Origin: Cupriavidus sp. IDO
Lineage (GTDB): Bacteria > Pseudomonadota > Gammaproteobacteria > Burkholderiales > Burkholderiaceae
Length of the DNA stretch: 64,000 bases
NCBI RefSeq assembly: GCF_000812465.1
Contig: NZ_JWMA01000018.1
Span: 100,091-164,090, forward strand
Direction of reading: 5' to 3'
The first letter of the stretch is position 1, and every line of letters begins with the position of its first letter. The translations under genes and the position numbers were made by a program. Below the pieces are notes generated by a model. The model was not told the DNA's origin and did no database searches. It saw only the letters and a list, made by a program, of their open reading frames with translations. Below are positions 19,537 to 27,232 of this stretch, in pieces.

Positions 19537-20607
19537 ATGAACGCCCCGCTGCTGACCCAAGAGACCAAACGCGTCCTGCTCTGGATCGTCGTAGCGATCG
19601 CACTCTTCGCCGCCATCGTCGCGCTGGCGCCGGTACTCACCCCCTTCCTGTTCGCCTTCATCTTCGCCTACATCCTCAATCCGGGCGTGGACTGGATGGA
19701 GCGCCGCCGCGTGCCGCGCGCCATCGGCGTGACGCTGATGATCCTGCTGCTGACGGTGATCTGCGTCATGCTGGTACTGCTGTTTATCGCCGTGCTGCAA
19801 CGGGAGATTCCCCAGGTCCGCGAACAGTTGCCGGTCCTGCTGAAAAAGCTCAATTCGGTGGTGGCGCCGCGCCTGGCCGAGTTCGGCGTACGCGTGCGCT
19901 TTGACTTCCCCGGCCTACGCAACATGCTGTCGGACCGCTTTTCCGCCAGCCCGGAAGACCTGCTGGCGGTGCTGCTGAACTACGTCAAGGTGTCCGGCAC
20001 CGCGCTGATCACGGTGGCAGGCATCGTGTTCATCGTCCCCATCGTCATGTTCTACCTGATGATGGACTGGCATATGGTGATGCGCCGGATCGAGGGCGTG
20101 GTGCCGCGGCGCTGGGTGCCAAAAGTGCGGGAACTGAGCAACGAGACCGATGCGCTGCTGTCGCAATACCTGCGCGGCCAGATCCTGGTGATGGTGATTC
20201 TGGCCGCGATCTATTCGATCGGCCTGACCATCGCAGGCTTCGATATCGGGGTGCCGGTGGGTGTTTTTACCGGCCTGGCGGTATTTATCCCGTATATTGG
20301 CTTCGGGGTCGGCCTGGCCATGGCGATTGTCGCGGCGCTGCTGCAGTTCGGCAGCTGGTACGGACTGGCGGCGGTGGCGGTGGTGTATGGCATCGGCCAG
20401 TTCGTCGAAAGCTTCTACCTGACCCCACGGCTCGTGGGCGAGCGGATCGGGCTGCACCCGCTGGTGGTGATATTTGCCCTGCTTGCCTTTGGCCAGCTGT
20501 TTGGGTTCTTCGGCGTGCTGCTGGCGCTACCCACCTGCGCGGTGCTGCTGGTCGGCGCCAGGCAGTTGCGTCGCGTTTACCTGGCCAGCGACCTCTACCG
20601 AAAATAA
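19537..20607 (+). CDS. perM: AI-2E family transporter (PerM/UPF0118)
   Basis: A 356-residue inner-membrane protein with about eight hydrophobic helices. Two open the N-terminus (residues about 15 to 90), and a soluble segment around residues 90 to 150 is followed by the rest. Typical motifs are [24 protein letters not shown] and [36 protein letters not shown] near the C-terminus. The transported substrate is unknown for most members. It starts at ATG 19537, just after a TTG. It is first in the run to hda, 77 bases upstream of that gene. Confidence 0.92.
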   Translation: MNAPLLTQETKRVLLWIVVAIALFAAIVALAPVLTPFLFAFIFAYILNPGVDWMERRRVPRAIGVTLMILLLTVICVMLVLLFIAVLQREIPQVREQLPVLLKKLNSVVAPRLAEFGVRVRFDFPGLRNMLSDRFSASPEDLLAVLLNYVKVSGTALITVAGIVFIVPIVMFYLMMDWHMVMRRIEGVVPRRWVPKVRELSNETDALLSQYLRGQILVMVILAAIYSIGLTIAGFDIGVPVGVFTGLAVFIPYIGFGVGLAMAIVAALLQFGSWYGLAAVAVVYGIGQFVESFYLTPRLVGERIGLHPLVVIFALLAFGQLFGFFGVLLALPTCAVLLVGARQLRRVYLASDLYRK

Positions 20608-20684
20608 GCGAAAATAACCGGTTGTCTGCGCCCCGAGCCAGGCGCAAGCGACCGAAAAGCCACCCCGCAAGTTAGCCAACCGTC

Positions 20685-21392
20685 ATGTCCCCGCGTCCCA
20701 AGCAACTATCGCTCGAGCTTGGCAGCCCACCGCCTTCGACCTTCGAGAACTTCGTCGTCGCGTCGAACCGCGAGCCGGTGCAGCGCCTGCGCGACCTACC
20801 CGCCGCCGTGGCGCAGGAGCGCGCCACCGACCGGCTGGTCTACCTCTGGGGCGAAGTGGGCTGCGGCCGTACCCACCTGCTGCACGCAGTATGCGAAGCG
20901 ACCCCGCAGACCGGCATCAACTGCCGCTACCTGAGCCCGCACCACCCGCTGTCCGATTTCCTGTTCGACCCGTCCTGCCAGCTCTACACGGTGGACGACG
21001 TCGAATTGCTCGACGAGGCCCGCCAGATCGCGGTGTTCTCGCTGTATAACGAGGTCCGGGCCCACGTGCGCACGGCGTTGGTCGTGGCCGGCGGCATGGC
21101 GCCGCGCGCGATGCCCGTGCGCGAGGACCTGCGCACCCGCCTAGGATGGGGCCTGGTGTACCAGGTCGCCCCGCTGTCCGACGAAGACAAGATGGCGGCC
21201 GTGCTGCAGGCGGCGCGCGAACGCGGGCTGCAGCTTTCGCCCGAGATCGCGCACTGGCTGGTGACCCGCCACTACCGCGACATGCCGAGCCTGATGGCCC
21301 TGCTTGACGCACTCGACACCTACTCGCTGGAACGCAAACGGCCGGTGACCCTGCCGCTGCTGCGCGAAATGTTCGCGGAATTCCGGGACTGA
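20685..21392 (+). CDS. hda: DnaA regulatory inactivator Hda
   Basis: A 235-residue DnaA-like AAA+ protein without the DNA-binding domain IV; with the sliding clamp it stimulates DnaA-ATP hydrolysis after initiation. The clamp-binding motif KQLSLELG lies at residues 6 to 13. The P-loop-like segment is LWGEVGCGRTHLLHAV, followed by sensor VDDVELLDE and the Arg-finger region VREDLRTRLGWGL. It starts at ATG 20685. It is located between perM and the HAD phosphatase, the usual beta-proteobacterial order. Confidence 0.95.
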   Translation: MSPRPKQLSLELGSPPPSTFENFVVASNREPVQRLRDLPAAVAQERATDRLVYLWGEVGCGRTHLLHAVCEATPQTGINCRYLSPHHPLSDFLFDPSCQLYTVDDVELLDEARQIAVFSLYNEVRAHVRTALVVAGGMAPRAMPVREDLRTRLGWGLVYQVAPLSDEDKMAAVLQAARERGLQLSPEIAHWLVTRHYRDMPSLMALLDALDTYSLERKRPVTLPLLREMFAEFRD

Positions 21393-21472
21393 TCCCGTGA
21401 AACCGCCACGGCCGGGCACATGGCGCCCACGTCACCGACCGGCCAACTCCCCTTAAGGTAAAATCGCCGCCC

Positions 21473-22147
21473 ATGAATCTGGCACTCTTTGATCTCGACC
21501 ACACCCTGATCCCGACCGACAGCGACCACGAATGGGGGCGCTTCCTGGTCCGCCTGGGCGTTGTCGACGAGGAAATCTACCGCCGCAAGAACGACGAGTT
21601 CTACGGCCACTACAAGGCCGGCACCTTGGATATCCAGGCCTTCCTGCGCTTCGCGCTGGCACCGCTGGCCGCCAATCCGCGCGACCGCCTGGACGAGATG
21701 CGCGCCCGCTTCATGCATGAGGTGATCGACCCGGTCATCACCCCGCAGGCCCGCGCACTGGTCTGCAAGCACCTGGAGGCCGGCGACCTGTGCGCCGTGG
21801 TCACCGCCACCAACAGCTTCGTCACCGCGCCGATCGCGGCGGCCTTCGGCATCAAGCACCTGATCGCCACCGAGCCCGCCACCGTCGACGGCAAGCCGGA
21901 AAGCCAGTTCACCGGCGAAGTCGATGGCATGCCAAGCTTCCGCGAGGGCAAGATCACCCGCGTCGACGCATGGCTCAAGAGCCAGGGCGCGCAGTGGGAA
22001 AACTTCGAGACCACCACCTTCTACAGCGATTCGGCCAACGACCTGCCCCTGCTGGAAAAAGTCAGCGAGCCGATCGCCACCAACCCGGACGATCGCCTGC
22101 GCCATCACGCCGCCGCGGCCGGCTGGCGCATCATGGATCTGTTCTGA
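21473..22147 (+). CDS. HAD-IB family hydrolase (phosphoserine-phosphatase-like)
   Basis: A 224-residue haloacid-dehalogenase phosphatase. Motif I is LFDLDHTLIPTDSD at the N-terminus, with nucleophile and acid/base Asp. Motif II is the Thr/Ser in AVVTATNSFV. A Lys lies in FREGKITRVDAWL, and motif IV reads YSDSANDLPLLE. Relatives are annotated as phosphoserine phosphatase-like or histidinol-phosphatase-like enzymes, and the physiological substrate is undetermined. pcnB starts two bases after its stop, so the two are in one transcript. Confidence 0.92.
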   Translation: MNLALFDLDHTLIPTDSDHEWGRFLVRLGVVDEEIYRRKNDEFYGHYKAGTLDIQAFLRFALAPLAANPRDRLDEMRARFMHEVIDPVITPQARALVCKHLEAGDLCAVVTATNSFVTAPIAAAFGIKHLIATEPATVDGKPESQFTGEVDGMPSFREGKITRVDAWLKSQGAQWENFETTTFYSDSANDLPLLEKVSEPIATNPDDRLRHHAAAAGWRIMDLF

Positions 22148-22148
22148 C

Positions 22149-23654
22149 GTGATAAAAAAACTCATCAACCGGCTGCTGGGCAAACCCGGCCCGAAGCAGC
22201 GGCGTATCGGCCGCGCCCATACGCCGCGCATCGTTACCGTCGACGAACATCGCATCGATCCGACGCTGCTTTCGCGCAATGCCGTAAAGGTCACTTCCAC
22301 ACTGCAACAGGCCGGCTACCAGGCCTTTATCGTGGGCGGCGCCGTTCGCGACCTGCTGCTGGGCATCAAGCCCAAGGATTTCGACGTCGCCACCAACGCC
22401 ACCCCGGACCAGGTGCAGGCGCTGTTCCGCCGTTCGCGCATCATCGGGCGGCGTTTCCAGATCGTGCACGTGACGTTCTACGGCGGGCGCGAACAGGAAA
22501 TCATCGAAGTCTCGACCTTCCGCGCGCTGGTGGATGCCATTGCCAGCGAAACGCTGCCGGAAGGCCGCCGCATGAAGCGTGCCGAGCTGGATACGAAGAC
22601 GCACGCGATCGACGCCTCGGGCCGCGTGCTGCGCGACAATGTGTGGGGCTCGCAGGCCGAGGACGCGGAACGCCGCGACTTCACCATCAATGCGATGTAC
22701 TACGATCCGGCCGCGCAGACCGTGCATGACTACCATCACGGCATGGAAGACATCCGCGCCCGCACGCTGCGCATGATCGGCGACCCGGTCACGCGCTACC
22801 GCGAGGACCCGGTGCGCATGCTGCGCGTGGTGCGCTTCGCGGCCAAGACCGGCTTCGACATCGACGAGGCCACGCGCCAGCCGATCGCCGGGCTCGCGTC
22901 GCTGATCCACAACGTGCCGAGCGCGCGCCTGTTCGACGAAATGCTCAAGCTGCTGATGTCGGGCCACGCCTGGGCATCGCTGCAGGAACTGCGCAAGGCC
23001 GGCCTGCACAAGGGCCTGCTGCCGCTGCTGGACGTGGCGCTCGAGCAGCCGATGGGCGAGCGCTTCGTGCAGCTGGCGCTGGACAACACCGATCGCCGCG
23101 TCCAGGCCGGCAAGCCGGTATCGCCCGGCTTCCTGTTTGCCGCGCTGCTGTGGCACCACGTCCTGCAGCGCTGGAGCAAGCTGCGCGAGGAAGGCGAGCA
23201 CGCCATCGCCGCGCTCAATACGGCCATGGATATGGTGCTGGAACGGCAGACCGGCCAGCTGGCGATCCAGCGCCGCTTTGTCACGGACATGCGCGATATC
23301 TGGGGCATGCAGCCGCGTTTCGAGAAGCGCGTGGGCCGCATGCCGTTCCGCCTGCTGGAGTCGCCGCGTTTCCGCGCCGGCTTCGACTTCCTGCATCTGC
23401 GCTGCCAGTCGGGCGAGCTGCCGGCGGAGCTGGCCGAATGGTGGCAGGCGTTCCAGGATGCGGCGCCGGACCAGCGCGAAGACCTGATCGATTCGCTGCG
23501 CGCCGCGCGCGGCCCGGCGGCCGATGGCGAGGCACCGGCGCGCAAGAAGCGCCGCCGGCGCAGTCCGCGGAAATCGGATAAAGTGTCCTCCCGGAGCGAC
23601 ACGGACGCTGGACAGGATGCAAATCCCGGCCGCGGCCAGCCGGAGGATTCGTAA
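22149..23654 (+). CDS. pcnB: polynucleotide adenylyltransferase (poly(A) polymerase I)
   Basis: A 501-residue class II nucleotidyltransferase that adds 3' poly(A) tails promoting RNA decay. The head domain reads FIVGGAVRDLLLGIKPKDFDVATNATP with the catalytic DFD, and RRDFTINAMYYD follows. The C-terminus is Arg/Lys-rich (RKKRRRRSPRK), as in true PAP I rather than a CCA-adding enzyme. I choose GTG 22149 (IKKLINRLLGKPG) as the start, one base after the HAD stop. The folK ATG follows its stop codon without a gap, indicating tight coupling. Confidence 0.95.
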   Translation: MIKKLINRLLGKPGPKQRRIGRAHTPRIVTVDEHRIDPTLLSRNAVKVTSTLQQAGYQAFIVGGAVRDLLLGIKPKDFDVATNATPDQVQALFRRSRIIGRRFQIVHVTFYGGREQEIIEVSTFRALVDAIASETLPEGRRMKRAELDTKTHAIDASGRVLRDNVWGSQAEDAERRDFTINAMYYDPAAQTVHDYHHGMEDIRARTLRMIGDPVTRYREDPVRMLRVVRFAAKTGFDIDEATRQPIAGLASLIHNVPSARLFDEMLKLLMSGHAWASLQELRKAGLHKGLLPLLDVALEQPMGERFVQLALDNTDRRVQAGKPVSPGFLFAALLWHHVLQRWSKLREEGEHAIAALNTAMDMVLERQTGQLAIQRRFVTDMRDIWGMQPRFEKRVGRMPFRLLESPRFRAGFDFLHLRCQSGELPAELAEWWQAFQDAAPDQREDLIDSLRAARGPAADGEAPARKKRRRRSPRKSDKVSSRSDTDAGQDANPGRGQPEDS

Positions 23655-24182
23655 ATGACACTTGCCTTTATCGGCATCGGCGCCAACCTGGGCGATGCCA
23701 GCCAGGCGCTCAAGGACGCGATCGTGTGCCTGGCCCAGCAGGTCGGCATCACGGTGCTGGCGCGCTCCTCGATGTACCGTACGGCGCCTGTCGATGCCAC
23801 CGGCGACGACTATTACAACGCGGTGGTCAAGGTGCAGACCTCGTTCACCGCCGCGCAGCTGCTGCGCATCTGCCACCACATCGAAGACCAGTTCGGCCGG
23901 GAGCGTCCCTTTCGCAACGCGCCGCGCACGCTGGACCTCGACCTGCTGGTATTCGGCAACGAACAGCACACCGCAGACAATCTGACCGTGCCGCACCCGC
24001 GCGTGACGGCACGTGCCTTCACGCTGGTGCCGCTGCTCGAGCTCGATCCGGAACTGGTGATCCCCGGCTTCGGCCGCGCCGCCGACCATCTGCCGGGCGT
24101 GGAGGACCAGCGGATCGAGAAGATCTCCACCTGCAAATGCCTGCGCCTGTCGTCCGCCGGCGACGCTGGCGCTGCCGGCTGA
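23655..24182 (+). CDS. folK: 6-hydroxymethyl-7,8-dihydropterin pyrophosphokinase
   Basis: A 175-residue HPPK that transfers pyrophosphate from ATP to 6-hydroxymethyl-dihydropterin in folate synthesis. It begins LAFIGIGANLGDA. The family signature RPFRNAPRTLDLDLLVFG is at about residues 85 to 102, and VPHPRVTARAFTLVPLLEL follows. The C-terminal 15 residues are not conserved. It directly abuts pcnB and lies in the pcnB-folK-dNK-panB run. Another folate gene, the pabBC fusion, lies nearby on the other strand. Confidence 0.96.
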   Translation: MTLAFIGIGANLGDASQALKDAIVCLAQQVGITVLARSSMYRTAPVDATGDDYYNAVVKVQTSFTAAQLLRICHHIEDQFGRERPFRNAPRTLDLDLLVFGNEQHTADNLTVPHPRVTARAFTLVPLLELDPELVIPGFGRAADHLPGVEDQRIEKISTCKCLRLSSAGDAGAAG

Positions 24183-24231
24183 ACACCACAGGCGCGCGCT
24201 CGCTGCACCGCCGCTGAACCGCCCGATCGCC

Positions 24232-24873
24232 ATGCTCGAACACCTGCGCCGCATCGTGGTTGAAGGCCCCGTCGGGTCCGGCAAGACCGCGCTGGCCCAG
24301 CGGCTGGCTCATACGCTGCACACGGCAGAACTGCCTGACGGCGCACGCAACAATCCGTTCCTGGAACGTTTCTATCGCGAGCCGGCGCGCTACGCGCTGC
24401 CGATGCAGCTCCATTGCCTCAACCAGCGCGCCGACCAGCTGCAGCAGTGGCAGAACGCCCTGCTGGCCGGCCAGCGCATGGTGAGCAATTTCCTCTTTGC
24501 GAAGGACCGTCTCTACGCCGCGCTGACGCTGCCCGAGGACGAACTGGCCATTTATGACGCCATCGCCGCCAGGCTGAAGCTGCCGCCGCAGCGCACGGAC
24601 CTGGTGATCATGCTGCAGGCCACGCCTTCCCTGCTGCGCGAGCGCATCGCCCGGCGCGGCGACCCGGCCGAGGCCGGCATCGACGAAAACTACCTGCAAC
24701 GGCTGACCGATGCCTACGGTGAGCTGTTCCACCGCTACGACGAAGCACCCGTGCTGATCGTGGACACCGCCCACTTCAATCCGGTGGACAACGACGGCGA
24801 TTTCCGTACACTACTGTCGCGCATCGAAAACATGCGCGGCCGCAAGGCCTTTCTCAATCTCGCTGCGCCCTGA
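24232..24873 (+). CDS. deoxynucleoside kinase family protein
   Basis: A 213-residue P-loop kinase of the deoxyadenosine/deoxyguanosine kinase type. Walker A is VEGPVGSGKTALA at about residues 10 to 22. It has NPFLERFYREPARYALPMQLHCLNQR, the FAKDRLYAAL (DR-type) motif and a lid segment RGDPAEAGIDENYLQRL. It probably phosphorylates deoxynucleosides in salvage, though specificity is not deducible. The location between folK and panB is conserved in beta-proteobacteria. It starts at ATG 24232, 49 bases after folK. Confidence 0.88.
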   Translation: MLEHLRRIVVEGPVGSGKTALAQRLAHTLHTAELPDGARNNPFLERFYREPARYALPMQLHCLNQRADQLQQWQNALLAGQRMVSNFLFAKDRLYAALTLPEDELAIYDAIAARLKLPPQRTDLVIMLQATPSLLRERIARRGDPAEAGIDENYLQRLTDAYGELFHRYDEAPVLIVDTAHFNPVDNDGDFRTLLSRIENMRGRKAFLNLAAP

Positions 24874-25022
24874 CAGGCCCCGCCTGGCAGACATACACAA
24901 TAACGACAGCAGTTGTTGCCGCGCAGGGGGCCTCCCGGCCCGGCATCCGCGTGCGCGACGCGCCCCGGGTCCGCACCGGCCGCTCCCGGCGCCGCCAACA
25001 GCCGTCATAGACGGGCACCGCC

Positions 25023-25844
25023 ATGAGCTACCTCCTCGATCCCTCCCGCAAGACCGTCACGATCCCCAGGCTGCAGGCCATGCGCGCCGCCGACGAAAAG
25101 ATCGTGATGCTGACCGCCTACGACTCCAGCTTCGCCGCGCTGCTCGACTATTGCGGCGTGGAAGTGATCCTGGTCGGCGACTCGCTCGGCAATGTGATGC
25201 AGGGCCAGCAGACCACGCTGCCGGTCACGCTGGAACAGATGGCCTATCACACCGAATGCGTGGCCCGCGGCAACCAGACCGCGCTGGTGATGGCGGACCT
25301 GCCGTTCGGCACCTACCCCACGCCGGAAACCGCCTTTACCAGCGCCGTTACGCTGATGAAGGCCGGCGCGCAGATGGTCAAGCTCGAAGGCGGCGACTGG
25401 CTCGCGCCCATCGTCAAGTTCCTGGTCGAGCGCAGCATTCCGGTATGCGCGCACATTGGCCTCACGCCGCAGTCGGTCCACGCGCTGGGCGGCTTCAAGG
25501 TGCAGGGCAAGACCGGCGAAAGCGCGGCGCAGCTCAAGCGCGACGCGCTCGCGCTGCAGGCCGCCGGCGCGCAGGTGGTGCTGATGGAAGCCGTGCCGGC
25601 AACGCTGGCCGGCGAGATCACGCAACTGCTGACGGTCCCCACCATCGGCATCGGCGCTGGCGTGGACTGCTCCGGCCAGGTGCTGGTGCTGCAGGACATG
25701 CTCAACGTCTATCCCGGCCGCAAGGCCAAGTTCGTGCGCAACTTCATGGAAGGCCAGACCTCGATCGAGGGCGCCGTACGCGCGTACGTCGCCGCGGTGA
25801 AGGACCGCAGCTTCCCGGCCGCCGAGCACACCTTCTCGGCCTGA
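25023..25844 (+). CDS. panB: 3-methyl-2-oxobutanoate hydroxymethyltransferase
   Basis: A 273-residue first enzyme of pantothenate synthesis; it transfers a hydroxymethyl group from methylene-THF to 2-oxoisovalerate. Motifs: [33 protein letters not shown] with the metal-binding Asp, then [31 protein letters not shown], and [15 protein letters not shown]. It starts at ATG 25023. Pantothenate and folate functions cluster here. panC is not adjacent; tupBC follows instead. Confidence 0.97.
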   Translation: MSYLLDPSRKTVTIPRLQAMRAADEKIVMLTAYDSSFAALLDYCGVEVILVGDSLGNVMQGQQTTLPVTLEQMAYHTECVARGNQTALVMADLPFGTYPTPETAFTSAVTLMKAGAQMVKLEGGDWLAPIVKFLVERSIPVCAHIGLTPQSVHALGGFKVQGKTGESAAQLKRDALALQAAGAQVVLMEAVPATLAGEITQLLTVPTIGIGAGVDCSGQVLVLQDMLNVYPGRKAKFVRNFMEGQTSIEGAVRAYVAAVKDRSFPAAEHTFSA

Positions 25845-25850
25845 CCGCCG

Positions 25851-26549
25851 GTGGAGATCGGAACCGCCACCGCCGAAGCCTTCCGCCTGCTCGCCAGCGG
25901 CGACGCCGCGCTGTGGTTCATCGTATGGACTTCGCTGATGGTGGCGGTGCTGGGACTGGCGATTGCGACGGCGCCGGCGGTCGGCGCGGCCTGGCTGATC
26001 GCCACGCACCGGTTCCCGGGCCGGCGCGCCGTGGTGGTGGTGGCGCAGGCCTTCCTCTCCTTCCCGACCGTGCTGGTCGGGCTGATCCTCTACCTGTTGC
26101 TGACGCGACAGGGGCCGCTGGGCAGCTTCGGACTGCTGTTCACGCCTTCGGGCATGGTGCTCGGACAGGCCGTAATCGGCTTCCCGGTAGTGCTGGCGTT
26201 TTCGCTGTCCACGCTGCAGGGCGCTGATGCACGCTTGCGCGAAACCGCCTGGGTGCTGGGCGCAGGCCACTGGCGCACCTTCGTCACGGTGATCCGCGAA
26301 CTGCGTTTCGGGCTGATGGCAGCGGTGGTGGCGGGCTTCGGCCGGGTCATTGCCGAAGTGGGCTCGGCGCTGATGATCGGCGGCAATATCGAAGGCTCGA
26401 CCCGCACCATCACCACCGCCATCGCCCTCGAAACCAGCAAGGGTGAATTCGCACAGGGCATTGCGCTGGGCATCGTGCTGGTGGCGCTGGCGCTGCTGGT
26501 CAACATCGGACTGTCCTGGCTGCAAGGCGCCGGAGGATTCCGCCGATGA
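25851..26549 (+). CDS. tupB: tungstate-type ABC transporter permease (TupB-like)
   Basis: A 232-residue inner-membrane permease with five or six hydrophobic helices. The cytoplasmic EAA-like loop reads ARLRETAWVLGAGHWRTFVTVIRE. The GGNIEGSTRTITTAIALETSKGEFA segment is typical of TupB permeases for tungstate and related oxyanions. The start is GTG 25851, six bases after the panB stop. It overlaps tupC by four bases (ATGA). No periplasmic binding protein gene is adjacent, which is unusual because tupA commonly heads such operons. Confidence 0.87.
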   Translation: MEIGTATAEAFRLLASGDAALWFIVWTSLMVAVLGLAIATAPAVGAAWLIATHRFPGRRAVVVVAQAFLSFPTVLVGLILYLLLTRQGPLGSFGLLFTPSGMVLGQAVIGFPVVLAFSLSTLQGADARLRETAWVLGAGHWRTFVTVIRELRFGLMAAVVAGFGRVIAEVGSALMIGGNIEGSTRTITTAIALETSKGEFAQGIALGIVLVALALLVNIGLSWLQGAGGFRR

Positions 26550-27232
26550 ACGCCGCATCGTCTCCGGTTCTGACCGTACGCGGACTGGCACGCACCATCG
26601 GCGCGCGCCGCCTGTTCGATATCACAGAGCTCGCATTTCCGCGCGCGACGGCCATCGTGCTGACCGGCGTCAACGGCGCGGGCAAATCCACCTTGCTGCG
26701 CATGGTGGCCGGGCTGGAGCCGGCGCCCGGCGCCACGGCACACTGGACCGACACACACGGCTCATCTCGCAGTGCACCGCTGGACCCGTTCCCGCTAGAA
26801 CTGCGCCAGCGCATCGCCTACCTGCACCAGCATCCGTATCTGTTCCGCACCTCGGTACGCGAGAATATCGCCTACGGGCTGCGTGCGCGGGGCCTTCCGC
26901 GTCATGAAGTTGCGCGCCGGGTTGGCGAGGCGCTCGGCTGGGCCGGCATCTCGCACGTGCAGGACACCGCGCCGGAGCGCCTGTCAGGCGGCGAAGTCCA
27001 GCGCGTGGCGCTGGCGCGCGCCAAGGTGCTGGAGCCGGAACTGTTGCTGCTGGACGAACCCACCTCGAGCCTCGACGGCCACGCGCGCGAGCAGGTCATT
27101 GCGCTGGTGCGCGAACTCGCCGACGAAGGCCGGACCGTGGTGATGATCTGCCATGACCGCGACCTGATCAACCTGCCCGGCGTGGTGCGCTGGAAGCTGG
27201 GCGACGGCCACCTCGATACGCATCACCGCTAG
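26546..27232 (+). CDS. tupC: tungstate-type ABC transporter ATP-binding protein (TupC-like)
   Basis: A 228-residue ABC ATPase. Walker A is GVNGAGKST near residue 45, the Q-loop region YLHQHPYLFRTSVRENI follows, then signature LSGGEVQRVALARA and Walker B LLLLDEPTSSLD, and the switch His in MICHDRD. It overlaps tupB by ATGA, so the two form one transporter. The stop TAG lies within a CTAG shared with the stop of the convergent pabBC gene, a four-base tail-to-tail overlap. Confidence 0.9.
   Translation: MNAASSPVLTVRGLARTIGARRLFDITELAFPRATAIVLTGVNGAGKSTLLRMVAGLEPAPGATAHWTDTHGSSRSAPLDPFPLELRQRIAYLHQHPYLFRTSVRENIAYGLRARGLPRHEVARRVGEALGWAGISHVQDTAPERLSGGEVQRVALARAKVLEPELLLLDEPTSSLDGHAREQVIALVRELADEGRTVVMICHDRDLINLPGVVRWKLGDGHLDTHHR

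Noticed and set aside
22131..24284. A 717-codon minus-strand frame opposite pcnB and folK
   Set aside because: Antisense artefact; both plus-strand genes have full family signatures.
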